A stretch of DNA of 64,000 bases, taken from CAVZCC01 sp963773765. GTDB lineage: Bacteria > Actinomycetota > Acidimicrobiia > Acidimicrobiales > Microtrichaceae. This document shows positions 1 through 8,627 of the stretch, in pieces. The notes below the pieces were generated by a model, which searched no databases, had not been told where the DNA came from, and saw nothing but the letters and a program-made list of their open reading frames with translations. How positions within the stretch are numbered: position 1 is the stretch's first letter; every line of letters starts with the position of its first letter. The position numbers and the translations under genes were made by a program. Location of the stretch: assembly GCA_963773765.1 (NCBI GenBank), contig CAVZCC010000006.1, positions 62,001-126,000 on the forward strand, written 5' to 3'.

Positions 1-253
1 GCAGTTCAAGGACGGCGCGTTCCGCCTGGCCATCGAGACGCAGCTCCCGATCCTGCCGCTGGCCGTGTCCGGCACCAAGGAGGCGCTGGCCAACAAGCAC
101 TGGCGCTTCGGCCGGGCAGAGGCCGAGTGCCACGTGATGGACCCGATCGACACCACGGGCATGACCATGGACGACATGCCTGCGTTGCGGGACCGGGTGC
201 GGGACCTGATCCAGGCCCAGGTGACCGAGCTCAAGGCCAAGCAGGCCGTCTGA
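1..253 (+). CDS. plsC: 1-acyl-sn-glycerol-3-phosphate acyltransferase, C-terminal part
   Basis: The gene enters from the left edge (frame starting at base 2), so only about 83 C-terminal residues are visible. PlsC enzymes acylate lysophosphatidate at the membrane to form phosphatidate. The visible part contains P-I-L-P-L-A-V-S-G-T, the hydrophobic block IV that in this family follows the catalytic HX4D region, and ends in a charged helix (QAQVTELKAKQAV). The catalytic HX4D motif itself lies outside the window, so activity cannot be judged. Assignment rests on block IV and the surrounding residues only. Confidence 0.75.
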   Translation, partial: QFKDGAFRLAIETQLPILPLAVSGTKEALANKHWRFGRAEAECHVMDPIDTTGMTMDDMPALRDRVRDLIQAQVTELKAKQAV

Positions 254-328
254 GCCACCCGGGCCCCGGACCGGTCCGTCCGGAGCGCACCGCGGTGCGC
301 GAGCGTGGCGGGGACCCTGGAGGACACC

Positions 329-961
329 ATGGCCCTGAAGCTCTACCCCGACGTTCCCGAGCGGCGGAACTCGCGCATCGTCCGCGACGCCGTGATCGTG
401 GCCATGCTGTTGTTCCTGGCCTGGATGGGGGTGTGGGTCTACCAGCGGGTGGACAGCATCAAGGTGGTCGCCACCGGGGTCACCAGCGCGGGCGAGTCCG
501 TCCAGGGGGGCTTCACCAGCGTGGCCGACGCCGTGGGTGGGATCCCCGTGGTGGGTGACCGCCTGTCCGACGCCCTGAGCGCCTCCGGGGACGCGACCGG
601 GGGCAACGTGGCGGCCCTGGGCCAGGAGGGTGAGGACGCCATCCACCGCACCGCGCTGCTGGTGGGCGTGCTGACCTTCCTCATCCCGGCGCTGCTGCTG
701 CTCGGGCTCACCCTGCCGGACCGGATCCGGGGCATCCGCCAGATGGCGGAGGCGGGTCGGTTGTTCGCGTGGGACGGGACCCCGGAGCGGGAACGCCTGC
801 TGGCCATGCGGGCCGCGTTCGGGCTTCCCGTGGACCACCTGCTGGAGTTCAGCGACGACCCGATCGGCGACCTGGTGTCCGGGCGCCACGACCGGCTCCT
901 GGACGCGCTCTACGCCGAGTCCGGGCTGCTGGCCCCCGCGGGGTCCGTCCCACGTCGGTGA
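329..961 (+). CDS. two-helix membrane protein of unknown function
   Basis: 210 residues if started at ATG 329, which has GGAGG 5 nt upstream; an in-frame GTG at 305 has no such site. One hydrophobic helix lies near residues 18-38 (VIVAMLLFLAWMGVWVY) and a second near 112-130 (LLVGVLTFLIPALLLLGL). Between them is a Gly/Ser/Val-rich extracytoplasmic stretch. The C-terminal 80 residues are charged and contain an R-E-R-L-L-A-M-R-A-A-F-G-L-P segment, probably cytoplasmic. I do not recognise the family. It is probably separate from plsC (76 bp gap). Confidence 0.7.
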   Translation: MALKLYPDVPERRNSRIVRDAVIVAMLLFLAWMGVWVYQRVDSIKVVATGVTSAGESVQGGFTSVADAVGGIPVVGDRLSDALSASGDATGGNVAALGQEGEDAIHRTALLVGVLTFLIPALLLLGLTLPDRIRGIRQMAEAGRLFAWDGTPERERLLAMRAAFGLPVDHLLEFSDDPIGDLVSGRHDRLLDALYAESGLLAPAGSVPRR

Positions 962-964
962 TCG

Positions 965-2233
965 TCAGGCCGGGGCGATGCGGCTCACGCCGCCGTCCAG
1001 GCTGAGCACGTACAGCTCCCCGTCGGGACCGCGGCCGAAGGAGGCCACCGACGCCACGTCCAGGTCCAGGTCGGCCCGGTCCACCGTGTCGGGGCCCTCG
1101 ACCCGGATGGCCCGCACCCCGGAGGCGCAGTAGTCACCGAACAGGTACGCGCCCTGCAGTGCGGGGATGGCGCTGCCCCGGTACACGTACCCGCCGGTGA
1201 CCGAGCACCCGTCGTCGTGGGTGTACGTGAACACCGGGTCGGTGAAGGGCCCGGCGCTGGCGTCGCCGTCGGCGGGATCGGCGTCGTCGAACTCGGTGGT
1301 CCCCTCGAACAGGTCCCAGCCCAGGTTGGCGCCCCGGCCGGTGCCGTCCGCGGCGCGCAGCACGTCGACCTCCTCGACCTCGTCCTGGCCCACGTCGCCG
1401 ATCCAGAGGTCGCCGGTGGCGGGGTCGAAGCTGATGCGCCACGGGTTGCGCAGCCCCGTGGCCCAGATCTCGGGCTCGCCTCCGCCGTCCACGAAGGGGT
1501 TGTCGGCCGGGGCCAGGTCCGGTCCGGCCGGGTCCAGCCGCAGGATCTTGCCCAGGAGGGTGGACCGGTCCTGGGCCCGCCCGTCCGGGTCGTCGGCCGC
1601 GCCGCCGTCGCCGAAGCCGGCGTAGAGCATGCCGTCGGGACCGAACGCCAGGCTGCCGCCGTTGTGGTTGGCGAAGGGTTGGTCGATCCCCAGCAGGTTG
1701 CGCCGGCGGTCGGGGTCGGCGCGGAGGGAGCCGTCACCGCCCGCCAACGGGAACTCGTCGATCCGGGAGTTGCCGTCGCCGGCCTCGGTGTAGCTCACGT
1801 ACAGCCGGTCGCCGTCGGGGGACACGGCGATGCCCAGCAGGCCCCGCTCGGACTCGGTGCTGCCCACCAGGTCGGTGATGTCCAGCACGGGATCGTCGGC
1901 CAGGCGGAACCCGTCGCCGTCGGCCACGGCCTCCTGCACGGTGCCGCCCCGCCCCGCGATGAGCAGCGACGTGCTGCCGGCGCGGCTGGTGAGGTCGATC
2001 GGGGCCTCCACGTCCAGGCCCAGGTCCACCAGGCGGACGCGGACGTCGCCCAGCGGGGTGGTGGCGGTGCCCGCCGTCGGGGTGGGTGACGCACCGGCCG
2101 GGGCCGTGGTGGCGGACGTGGTGGTGGACGACGTGGACGCCGGCGCGGCGTCCTGGCCGGACCCGCACCCCGCCAGCACGAGTGCCAGTGCGAGTGCCAG
2201 TGCGACCAGGCGGGCGGCCCGGGGCGCCGTCAC
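965..2233 (-). CDS. PQQ-dependent sugar dehydrogenase family lipoprotein (GSDH type)
   Basis: 422 residues from GTG 2233. A signal peptide ending in the lipobox L-V-L-A-G-C is followed by an S/T/A-rich linker and then a six-bladed propeller of the glucose/sorbosone dehydrogenase family. Family hallmarks visible are NHNGGSLAFGPDGMLY, the GDGG turn, WATGLRNPWR, and WIGDVGQDEVEEVD. Soluble relatives oxidise aldose sugars using PQQ, but many actinobacterial members have no demonstrated substrate. The GTG start overlaps the stop of the upstream thioesterase gene (GTGA), suggesting translational coupling. It is probably anchored on the outer face of the membrane. Confidence 0.85.
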   Translation of the reverse strand: MTAPRAARLVALALALALVLAGCGSGQDAAPASTSSTTTSATTAPAGASPTPTAGTATTPLGDVRVRLVDLGLDVEAPIDLTSRAGSTSLLIAGRGGTVQEAVADGDGFRLADDPVLDITDLVGSTESERGLLGIAVSPDGDRLYVSYTEAGDGNSRIDEFPLAGGDGSLRADPDRRRNLLGIDQPFANHNGGSLAFGPDGMLYAGFGDGGAADDPDGRAQDRSTLLGKILRLDPAGPDLAPADNPFVDGGGEPEIWATGLRNPWRISFDPATGDLWIGDVGQDEVEEVDVLRAADGTGRGANLGWDLFEGTTEFDDADPADGDASAGPFTDPVFTYTHDDGCSVTGGYVYRGSAIPALQGAYLFGDYCASGVRAIRVEGPDTVDRADLDLDVASVASFGRGPDGELYVLSLDGGVSRIAPA

Positions 2234-3094
2234 GAGTCGTGGCGGGCGGTGCGGATCACGCCCTCCTGCACGACCGATGCCACCAGCCGGCCGTCCAGGG
2301 CGTACACCAGGCCCCTCCCCAGCCCGCGGCCGCTGCTGGCGCTGGGCGTGTCCTGGGCGTAGAGCAGCCACTCGTCGCTGCGGAAGGGGCGGTGGAACCA
2401 CATGGCGTGGTCCAGGGAGGCCATGAACACGTCGCCGGCCGCGAACGACGAGCCGTGGGGCAGCAGCGAGGTGTCCAGCAGCGTCATGTCCGAGGCGTAG
2501 GTCAGCACGCAGATCTGCAGGACCGGGTCGTCGGGGAGGCGCCCGTTGGCCTTGAGCCACACGTTCTGGAACGGGGGCTTGTCCTCCCGCCGTTCCCACG
2601 GCGCCCTCCTCGCAGTAGCGGGTGTCGATGGCCCGGGGCTGGTCGTACCAGTCGCCGATGAGGTCCTTGTAGGGGGCCATGCGGGTGCGGAAGTCGGGCA
2701 GCGTGTCCGGCGCCGGCAGACCCTCCGGCATGGGGAACTGGTGGTCGTAGCCCTCCTCGGGCAGCTGGAAGCTGGCCGACAGGGTGAAGATCGACCGCCC
2801 GTGCTGCACCGCCTTGACCCGGCGGGTGGTGAAGGACCGGCCGTCGCGGGTGCGGTCCACCTCGTAGATGATGGGCACGGTGGGGTCACCCGGCCGCAGG
2901 AAGTAGGCGTGCAGCGAGTGCACCTGCAGTTCGTCCGACACCGTCCGGGCCGCCGCCACCAGGGCCTGGCCCGCCACCTGGCCGCCGAACACCCGCTGGC
3001 GGTGCTCGTCGGGGCTGAGCCCCCGGAAGATGTTGACCTCGATGGTCTCGAGGTCGAGCAGGTCGATCAGGGCATCGACGGCCTTCTGGTCCAT
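2230..3094 (-). CDS. tesB: acyl-CoA thioesterase II (frameshifted by one base)
   Basis: About 287 residues when repaired, the normal TesB length; it hydrolyses acyl-CoA to free fatty acid and CoA. The N-terminal hotdog domain begins LLDLETIEVNIFRG and has RVFGGQVAGQALVAA. The C-terminal hotdog domain continues in a second frame from KPPFQNVWLKANG. It carries the expected catalytic residues: Asp in SLDHAMWFHRP, the DTPSASSGRG loop, and Gln in SVVQEGVIR. The frames join at about 2600-2601, where an extra G (plus strand) breaks E-E-G-A-W-E-R-R-E-D. I treat this as a sequence error, not a pseudogene, because both halves are well conserved. The stop overlaps the next gene's GTG. Confidence 0.85.
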
Positions 3095-3186
3095 GCCCCA
3101 TTCTCGCCCGGCCGGGGGTGAACCGGTACGTCGGGGTGCCCTGCGCAGTGGGGCCGGGAGCGGCCCCTCCGGTACGCTCGGTGCCC

Positions 3187-3711
3187 GTGAAGCTGAGTCC
3201 CACCGCCGTGATGGCGCACGCCCGCTCCGACGAGGGACGCAAGCAGCTCCGCTACGCCGGCGTGTCGCTGGTCTTCGTGCCGGTGGGCCAGATCCTCATC
3301 CAGGTGCTGGCCGCCACGGTGTTCTCGGGCGACGAGAACAACTTCACCTGGGCGTCCATCACCGCCGCGGCCATCCTGACCCTGCCCAACTTCTTCGCCA
3401 ACAAGTACGTGGTGTGGAAGGAGACCTCCAAGGACAACCTGCGGACCCAGGTCCTGGTCTTCTGGGTCGCGGCCATGCTCGGCGTCACCTTCGCCACGCT
3501 CCTCACGTTCTTCGTGGAGGGCCAGGTGCACAACAAGGTGTCGGGGCTGGTGGAGGCGCTGGCCGTGTTCGTCGCCCAGTTGGTCGGGTTCGGCATCGTC
3601 TGGGTCGGGCGCTACCTGATCCTGGACCGCTGGCTGTTCAAGGTCACCCACCACGGCGAGGAGCCGGGTGAGGACGACCTGGACATGCTCCACGGCGACC
3701 TGCCGGTCTGA
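3187..3711 (+). CDS. GtrA-like (DPMS transmembrane) family protein
   Basis: 174 residues from GTG 3187, with four hydrophobic helices (about 23-42, 52-70, 83-105, 117-140). The P-N-F-F-A-N-K-Y-V-V-W sequence after helix 2 is the signature of GtrA-like membrane proteins, which are thought to move or hold polyprenyl-linked sugars. The tail after the last helix is acidic (GEEPGEDDLDMLHGD). It is divergent from tesB, and an upstream in-frame GTG at 3118 would add 23 residues of low-complexity sequence, so it was not chosen. Substrate unknown. Confidence 0.7.
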   Translation: MKLSPTAVMAHARSDEGRKQLRYAGVSLVFVPVGQILIQVLAATVFSGDENNFTWASITAAAILTLPNFFANKYVVWKETSKDNLRTQVLVFWVAAMLGVTFATLLTFFVEGQVHNKVSGLVEALAVFVAQLVGFGIVWVGRYLILDRWLFKVTHHGEEPGEDDLDMLHGDLPV

Positions 3712-3757
3712 GCGGATCCGTGACCGCCCCACCAGCCACGCCCGAACGCCACGGCCG

Positions 3758-4399
3758 ATGGACCCCGGCGATGATCCGCGTCGCGCCGCGGCGGAGGCGG
3801 CCCGTGGGTTCATGCCCCCGGACGAGGGCCTGGCGCTCTACGGGGCGGGGCTGGCCGCGGCGGCCGCCGTGCCGGGTGCGCCGCTGCTCGAGGTCGGCTC
3901 CTACTGCGGCAAGTCCACGATCTACCTGGGTGCCGCGGCCCGGGAGCGGGGCACCGTGCTGGTGGCCATCGACCACCACCGGGGCTCCGAGGAGAACCAG
4001 CCCGGCTGGGAGTGGCACGAGCCGGACCTGGTGGACCCGGCCGTCGGCCGCATGGACACGCTGCCGTGGTTCCGCCGCACGGTGTACGAGGCCGGCCTGG
4101 AGCCCTCCGTGGTGGCCGTCGTGGGTGACTCGCCCACCGTCGCATCGATCTGGACCACGCCGTGCGCGCTGGTGTTCATCGACGGCGGGCACGGCGACGA
4201 GCCGGCCGACCACGACTTCCGGAACTGGACCCCGCACGTGGCCCCGGGTGGGCTGCTCGCCATCCACGACGTGTTCCCGGACCCGGCCGACGGCGGCCGC
4301 CCGCCGTACGAGCGGATCTACCTGCCCGCGCTGGCCTCGGGTCAGTTCGAGGAGGTCTCGGCCACGGGCTCCTTGCGGGTGCTGCGCCGCACGCCCTGA
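3758..4399 (+). CDS. class I SAM-dependent methyltransferase-like protein (Methyltransf_24 type)
   Basis: 213 residues. The Rossmann motif I reads L-L-E-V-G-S-Y-C-G-K-S-T, followed by the acidic end of strand 2 in VLVAIDHHRG. A later A-L-V-F-I-D-G-G-H motif is typical of the cephalosporin-hydroxylase/O-methyltransferase-like branch. An H-D-V-F-P-D follows the GGLLAIHD strand. Start ATG 3758 is chosen; the GTG at 3720 is out of frame. Its 3' end overlaps the convergent membrane-protein gene by 58 bp. Substrate not predictable. Confidence 0.7.
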   Translation: MDPGDDPRRAAAEAARGFMPPDEGLALYGAGLAAAAAVPGAPLLEVGSYCGKSTIYLGAAARERGTVLVAIDHHRGSEENQPGWEWHEPDLVDPAVGRMDTLPWFRRTVYEAGLEPSVVAVVGDSPTVASIWTTPCALVFIDGGHGDEPADHDFRNWTPHVAPGGLLAIHDVFPDPADGGRPPYERIYLPALASGQFEEVSATGSLRVLRRTP

Positions 4400-4899
4400 C
4401 CGCTGGCCCTGGCCATGGTCACCGGGTCCTTGCCCGCGGCCTGGCGCTCGCGGCGGGCCACCCGGGACCGCCACCAGACGAAGCCCATGATCAGCAGCAC
4501 CACGCCGCACACCAGGAAGAACAGCGAGACCTGGAGCCAGCCGCCGCGGTCGCCGGCCGACTGGGGCTCCCGCCCGCAGTCGGGGAGGCGCACGATGTTG
4601 CCGGGGGCGCAGTTCTCGAGCGGCGCGCCGGCCAGCGTGGTGGGCGTGCGCAGCGGTGGGACCGTGGTGGGGACGGCCGTCGTCGGGGCCGCGGCCGTGG
4701 GCGCGGCCGTGGTGGGCGGGGCGGGGTCGGTCTGGGCCCCGGCGGGACCGGCCACCACCAGCGTCAGTGCCACCGCCAACGCGGCAGCGAGGGCCAGCGC
4801 CGCGGCGGTGATCCCCCCCGGCCGGGGGGTGAGGCCGGGGCCCGGTGCGGGGTGGGGACGGCGGGGGGCGGCCACGGTGTCAGGACGGCTCGACGGCAT
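4342..4899 (-). CDS. small secreted/membrane protein with Pro/Thr linker
   Basis: 185 residues. A hydrophobic segment near 29-50 ends in A-G-A-Q, resembling a signal peptide. It is followed by a repetitive A/P/T linker (PTTAAPTAAAPTTAVPTTVPP), two Cys residues (ENCAPGNIVRLPDC), and a second helix near 125-147 (WLQVSLFFLVCGVVLLIMGFVWW). The tail is basic and cytoplasmic. The start overlaps the end of the upstream toroid gene by 20 bp, making it the last gene of the glycosyltransferase operon. I do not recognise a family; a wall-spanning accessory protein is an inference. Confidence 0.6.
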   Translation of the reverse strand: MPSSRPDTVAAPRRPHPAPGPGLTPRPGGITAAALALAAALAVALTLVVAGPAGAQTDPAPPTTAAPTAAAPTTAVPTTVPPLRTPTTLAGAPLENCAPGNIVRLPDCGREPQSAGDRGGWLQVSLFFLVCGVVLLIMGFVWWRSRVARRERQAAGKDPVTMARASGQGVRRSTRKEPVAETSSN

Positions 4900-5963
4900 C
4901 GGTGCGGGTGTCCGACTCGATCAGGGGGGGAAGCTCGTCGTGGCGGGTGAACAGCCCGCTGGCCGGTGACTTCCCGGCCAGGGCGTCGGCGGCCAGGATG
5001 ATGGCCGAGGCGGTGTAGGTGGACTGCTCGCCGCCCGGGAAGTGGACCTCGTCGGGCAGGACGATGCCGGTCCAGTAGCGGTCCTCCTCCGTGCGCAGCC
5101 GCTGCGCCCAGGTGAACAGGGTGCGGGCGGTGGCCTCCTCGCCCACGGCCAGGTGGGCCATGGCGCACTCGCAGGTCTCCGCCGCGGTGATCCACGGGCG
5201 GTCCGACACGCAGCGCACGCCCCAGCCCTCCATGACGAACGCGTCCAGCCGGTGCGACAGGCGCTCCCGGCCGGCGTCGCCGGCGATGGCACCGGCCAGC
5301 ACGGGGTAGTACCAGTCCATGGCCCAGCGGTGCTTGGGGGCGAAGGCGTCCGGGTCGTCGCGGATGACCCGGCTCAACCGGGACGCCGACAGCTCCCAGT
5401 CGGGGCGCTCGTGGCCCAGCTCCTGGGCGATCGCGACGGCGCAGCGCAGGCTGTGGCAGATGGACGAGGACCCGGTCAGCAGGGCGAAGCTCCACGGCGT
5501 GCCGTCGGTGTGGCGGGCCCAGAGGATCTCGCCCCGCCGGGTCTGCAGGTCCAGGACGAACTCGACCGCGCCGTCCACCATGGGCCACATGGCCTCCAGC
5601 GCAGCCCGGTCCCGGTAGAGCGAGCCAGTGGAACCAGACGCCGGCGGCCACGTAGGCGACGCAGTTGGCGTCCAGCTTGTCCTGTTCCACCCGGTCGGCC
5701 AGGTAGTACTGGTGCCAGGCGCCGTCGTCGCGCTGCATCGCCTGCAGCCAGTCGAAGCCCCGCTCCGCCTCCGTCCGCCGGCCTCCGAGCATGAGCGCCA
5801 TGAGCGCCTCGGTGTGGTTCCAGGTGTCGGCGTGGCCGCCCGGGAACCACGGGATCATCCCGGAGTCCAGCTGCCATTCCGCCACCGCGTCCACGGTGGC
5901 CCGCAGCTCGCCCGCGGTGACGATGCCCTCCACGTCGTGGAGGTGCATCTCAGACGGAGACAC
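4880..5963 (-). CDS. prenyltransferase/squalene-cyclase-like alpha-alpha toroid protein (frameshifted)
   Basis: About 360 residues when repaired. The N-terminal part has A-E-W-Q-L-D-S-G-M-I-P-W-F-P-G-G-H-A-D-T-W-N-H and repeats such as GFDWLQAMQRDDGAWHQYY, resembling QW-type repeats of squalene/oxidosqualene cyclases. The C-terminal part continues as AMWPMVDGAVEFVLDLQ and W-A-M-D-W-Y-Y-P-V-L-A-G. The frames join near 5617-5624 with one extra base. GTG 5963 is preferred over ATG 5948 because GGAAGGA lies 5 nt upstream of the GTG and nothing similar precedes the ATG. Such proteins accompany GT4 and methyltransferase genes in other actinobacteria, but no reaction is established. Confidence 0.65.
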
Positions 5964-6726
5964 GGGCGTCCTTCCGGGCGGTGCGGCGGGCCCGTCCCGC
6001 GGCGGGCGCCCCGGGCTTGCGGGAGTACACGACCACGCTCTTGCCCAGCACCGGGTTGAGGACCTGCTCGGTGGTCCGGGTGATCGCCGGCGCCTTGGCG
6101 ATGTCCCACACCAGGAGCCGGTGGTAGGCCTTGACCAGCGGGTGGGTGTCGTTGGTCGGTCCGACCAGGCACTTGAGCCACCAGTAGGGGGAGTGCAGGG
6201 CGTGGGCCCGGTGCGAGCCCTCCGGCTGCAGCCCGGCGGCGGCCAGCCGGTCGCGCAGCATGTGCTCGGTGTAGATGCGGACGTGGCCGCCCTGGGCCAG
6301 CGGCGCGTGGTACTCGGCGGACAGCGTCCAGCACATCTTCTCCGGGCCCCACGACGGCACCGTGGCGGCCAGCACGCCGCCGGGCCGCAGCACCCGGGTG
6401 AGCTCGGCCATGGCGCCGACGTCGTCGGGGATGTGCTCGAACACCTCGGAGCAGATGATGCGGTCGAAGGTGTCGTCGGGGAACGGGAGGCGCAGTGCGT
6501 CCCCGTTGATGCAGGCGCCCAGCAAGTCGGCGGGGGCCTGGCCCTCCTCCCGCATGGCCCAGAACAGGTCCCGCACGGGTGGGAGCTCGTCGAAGCCGTA
6601 GTCGAGTGCCACCACCTGGGCGCCACGACGGAAGCACTCGAAGGAGTGCCGCCCCGCTCCGGCCCCCATGTCCAGCACCAGGTCGCCCTCGCGCAGGCCG
6701 AGCCGGTTGTAGTCGACGGTGAGCAC
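5950..6726 (-). CDS. class I SAM-dependent methyltransferase
   Basis: 258 residues. Motif I is V-L-D-M-G-A-G-A-G-R-H at residues 17-27, the acidic residue of strand 2 is in VVALDYG, motif II is DRIICSEVFEHI, and the post-II segment is ELTRVLRPGGVLAATVP. These are standard for the UbiE/Methyltransf_11 type. The C-terminal tail is strongly basic. It lies 4 bp downstream of the GT4 gene, and its stop is inside the first codons of the toroid gene, so the three are one translational unit. It probably methylates the glycan or lipid made by its neighbours; that is inference from position. Confidence 0.8.
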   Translation of the reverse strand: MLTVDYNRLGLREGDLVLDMGAGAGRHSFECFRRGAQVVALDYGFDELPPVRDLFWAMREEGQAPADLLGACINGDALRLPFPDDTFDRIICSEVFEHIPDDVGAMAELTRVLRPGGVLAATVPSWGPEKMCWTLSAEYHAPLAQGGHVRIYTEHMLRDRLAAAGLQPEGSHRAHALHSPYWWLKCLVGPTNDTHPLVKAYHRLLVWDIAKAPAITRTTEQVLNPVLGKSVVVYSRKPGAPAAGRARRTARKDARVSV

Positions 6727-6729
6727 GGG

Positions 6730-8066
6730 TCAGCCTCCGATCGGGGTGCGTGGTGCGGTGGTGGTCTCGTCCAGCAGGGCCCGGTAGTGCTCCACCGTGC
6801 GCTCCGCGGTGTGGCGCCAGCTCCAGCGGTGGATGACGCGGTCCCGTCCGGCCCGCCCGATGCGCTCGGCGGCCTCCGGGTCCTGCAGCACCCGCCGGAT
6901 GCCCGAGGCCAGGGCCTCGCTGTCGCCGGGGTCCACCGCGAAGCAGGTCTCGCCGTCGGCGCCGGACACCTCCGGGATGGCCCCCCGGTGGTGCACACCA
7001 GCGGGCAGGTGGCGCTCATGGCCTCGATGGCCGGCAGGGAGAAGCCCTCGTACAGGGACGGCACGACGGCGCAGGCCGACTCGTTGTAGAGCTCGACGAT
7101 GCGCTCGTCGGACACGCCGGAGACGAACTCCACCGCGTCGGCCAGGCCCAGGGTCTCGATGGTCCGCTGGGCGGCCGACCCCTCCTTGAGCCGGCCCACC
7201 ATGACCAGCTTCAGGTCCGGGTACTCGGTGCGGAGCTTGGCCAGGGCCTCGAGCAGGTAGCGCTGGCCCTTCATGGCCACGTCCGACGACGCGGTCGAGA
7301 TGATCTGGTTGGGGTTGCGGGCCACGCCCGGCAGGGGCGTGAAGAGGTCCGGGTCCACGCCCACGGGAACGATGTGCAGTCGCTCGGGCGAGACCAGGTG
7401 GTCCCGGCAGATGTCGTCGTAGGAGGACTGGGACACGGTGATGACGCGGCGCAGGCGCTTGGCCACGCGGGTCTGCATCTTGGTGAAGGCGTACCAGCGC
7501 GACTTGGACCAGCGCTGGCGGGGCGACTCGGCGTGCTCCATCTCCAGGCGGCGGTCCACGGTGATGGGGTGGTGGATGGTGCCCAGCACGGGCAGGCCGT
7601 CGCGCTCCATCAGCAGCAGGCCGTAGCCCAGGCACTGGTTGTCCTGGACCAGGTCGAACTCGTTGCGGCGGCGGCGCAGGTGGTCCCAGGCCCGCAGGGA
7701 GAACGCCAGCGGCTCGGGGAAGGTGCCGGAGGAGAACGCGGTCACCTCGGCCCAGTCCCAGCGGTCCTTGAGCTCCCAGATGCCCGGCATCCGCATGGGG
7801 AAGTGGTCGTTGTAGATGTCCAGGCTGGGCAGCTCCACCAGGGGGACGCGGTCGTCCACCAGCGGGTAGGGCTGGCCGGACAGGACCTCGGCGTGGTGGC
7901 CCATGTCGACCAGGGCCTTGGTCAGGTGCCGGGTGTAGACGCCCTGGCCGCCCACGTGGGGCTTGCCCCGGTAGGTCAGGAAGGCGATGCGGAGCGGATC
8001 GTCCGGCCCGGGGGTCCGGCGCGCCGGTTCCGGGGCGCGGGATGTGGGGGATTGGCCGGTTCGCAT
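6730..8066 (-). CDS. glycosyltransferase family 4 (frameshifted by one missing base)
   Basis: About 445 residues when repaired. The N-terminal GT-B domain begins LRIAFLTYRGKPHVGGQGVY, with the donor/acceptor loop GGQG. The C-terminal domain has VPVGVDPDLFTPLP, KGQRYLLEAL, and the nucleotide-sugar signature P-S-L-Y-E-G-F-S-L-P-A-I-E-A-M. The frame breaks at the C6 run 6981-6986: one more base restores T-T-G-G-A-I-P-E-V, the normal family sequence, and the remaining 80 residues follow (ETCFAVDPGDSEALASGI). First gene of the cluster; divergent from dtd. Donor and acceptor unknown. Confidence 0.85.
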
Positions 8067-8138
8067 GACGAACTAGCTTCGCCGTGACCTGACCGGTCGG
8101 TCAAGTGGTCGCCACGTTGCGTGGCGAAGGAGAACGCC

Positions 8139-8627
8139 ATGCGTGGTCTGGTGCAACGAGTTTCCTCAGCTTCGGTGACGGTACGGGCGCCGGACGGCCC
8201 CGCAGGAGCCGATCAGGCCCGTGACGAGGTGGTCGGGTCCATCGGCCCGGGCCTGTGCGTGCTGGTGGGCGTGACCCACCGCGACGACGCGGACCGGGCC
8301 CACCAGCTGGCCCAGAAGCTGTGGCACCTGCGGGTGTTCCCCGACGGCGAGGGGGCCATGAACCTGTCCGCCTCGGCCCTGGCCGACCGGGGTGATCCGG
8401 TCGGCATCCTGGTGGTGAGCCAGTTCACGCTCTACGGCGACACCCGCAAGGGCCGCCGGCCGTCGTTCGTGGAGGCGGCCCGGCCCGAGGTGGCCGAACC
8501 GGTGGTGGAGGCCCTGGTCGAGCACCTGCGCATCCTGGGTGCCGACGTGGCGACCGGTCGCTTCCGGACCGACATGGCGGTGGAACTGGTCAACGACGGA
8601 CCCGTCACGCTGATGCTGGAGGTGTGA
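8139..8627 (+). CDS. dtd: D-aminoacyl-tRNA deacylase
   Basis: 162 residues. Hydrolyses D-amino acids from mischarged tRNA in the cytoplasm. Start ATG 8139 follows AAGGAG and gives the normal N-terminus MRGLVQRVSSASVTV. Family motifs S-Q-F-T-L-Y-G-D and the C-terminal N-D-G-P-V-T (Gly-cisPro recognition region G-P-V-T) are present. A short insertion (RAPDGPAGADQARDEVVGSIG) makes it slightly longer than the usual 145-150 residues. Convergent with the lnt-like gene, with a 23 bp overlap. Confidence 0.95.
   Translation: MRGLVQRVSSASVTVRAPDGPAGADQARDEVVGSIGPGLCVLVGVTHRDDADRAHQLAQKLWHLRVFPDGEGAMNLSASALADRGDPVGILVVSQFTLYGDTRKGRRPSFVEAARPEVAEPVVEALVEHLRILGADVATGRFRTDMAVELVNDGPVTLMLEV

Noticed and set aside
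2230..3094. tesB as a true pseudogene, or a TesB-sugar dehydrogenase fusion protein
   Set aside because: The 709-codon open frame joining them passes through out-of-frame sequence; the real TesB C-terminus is conserved in another frame, and the dehydrogenase has its own signal peptide and start.
4880..8066. A single 1100-residue multidomain protein covering GT4, methyltransferase and toroid
   Set aside because: The continuous frame alternates between real and out-of-frame sequence; three separate genes with their own starts and stops explain it.
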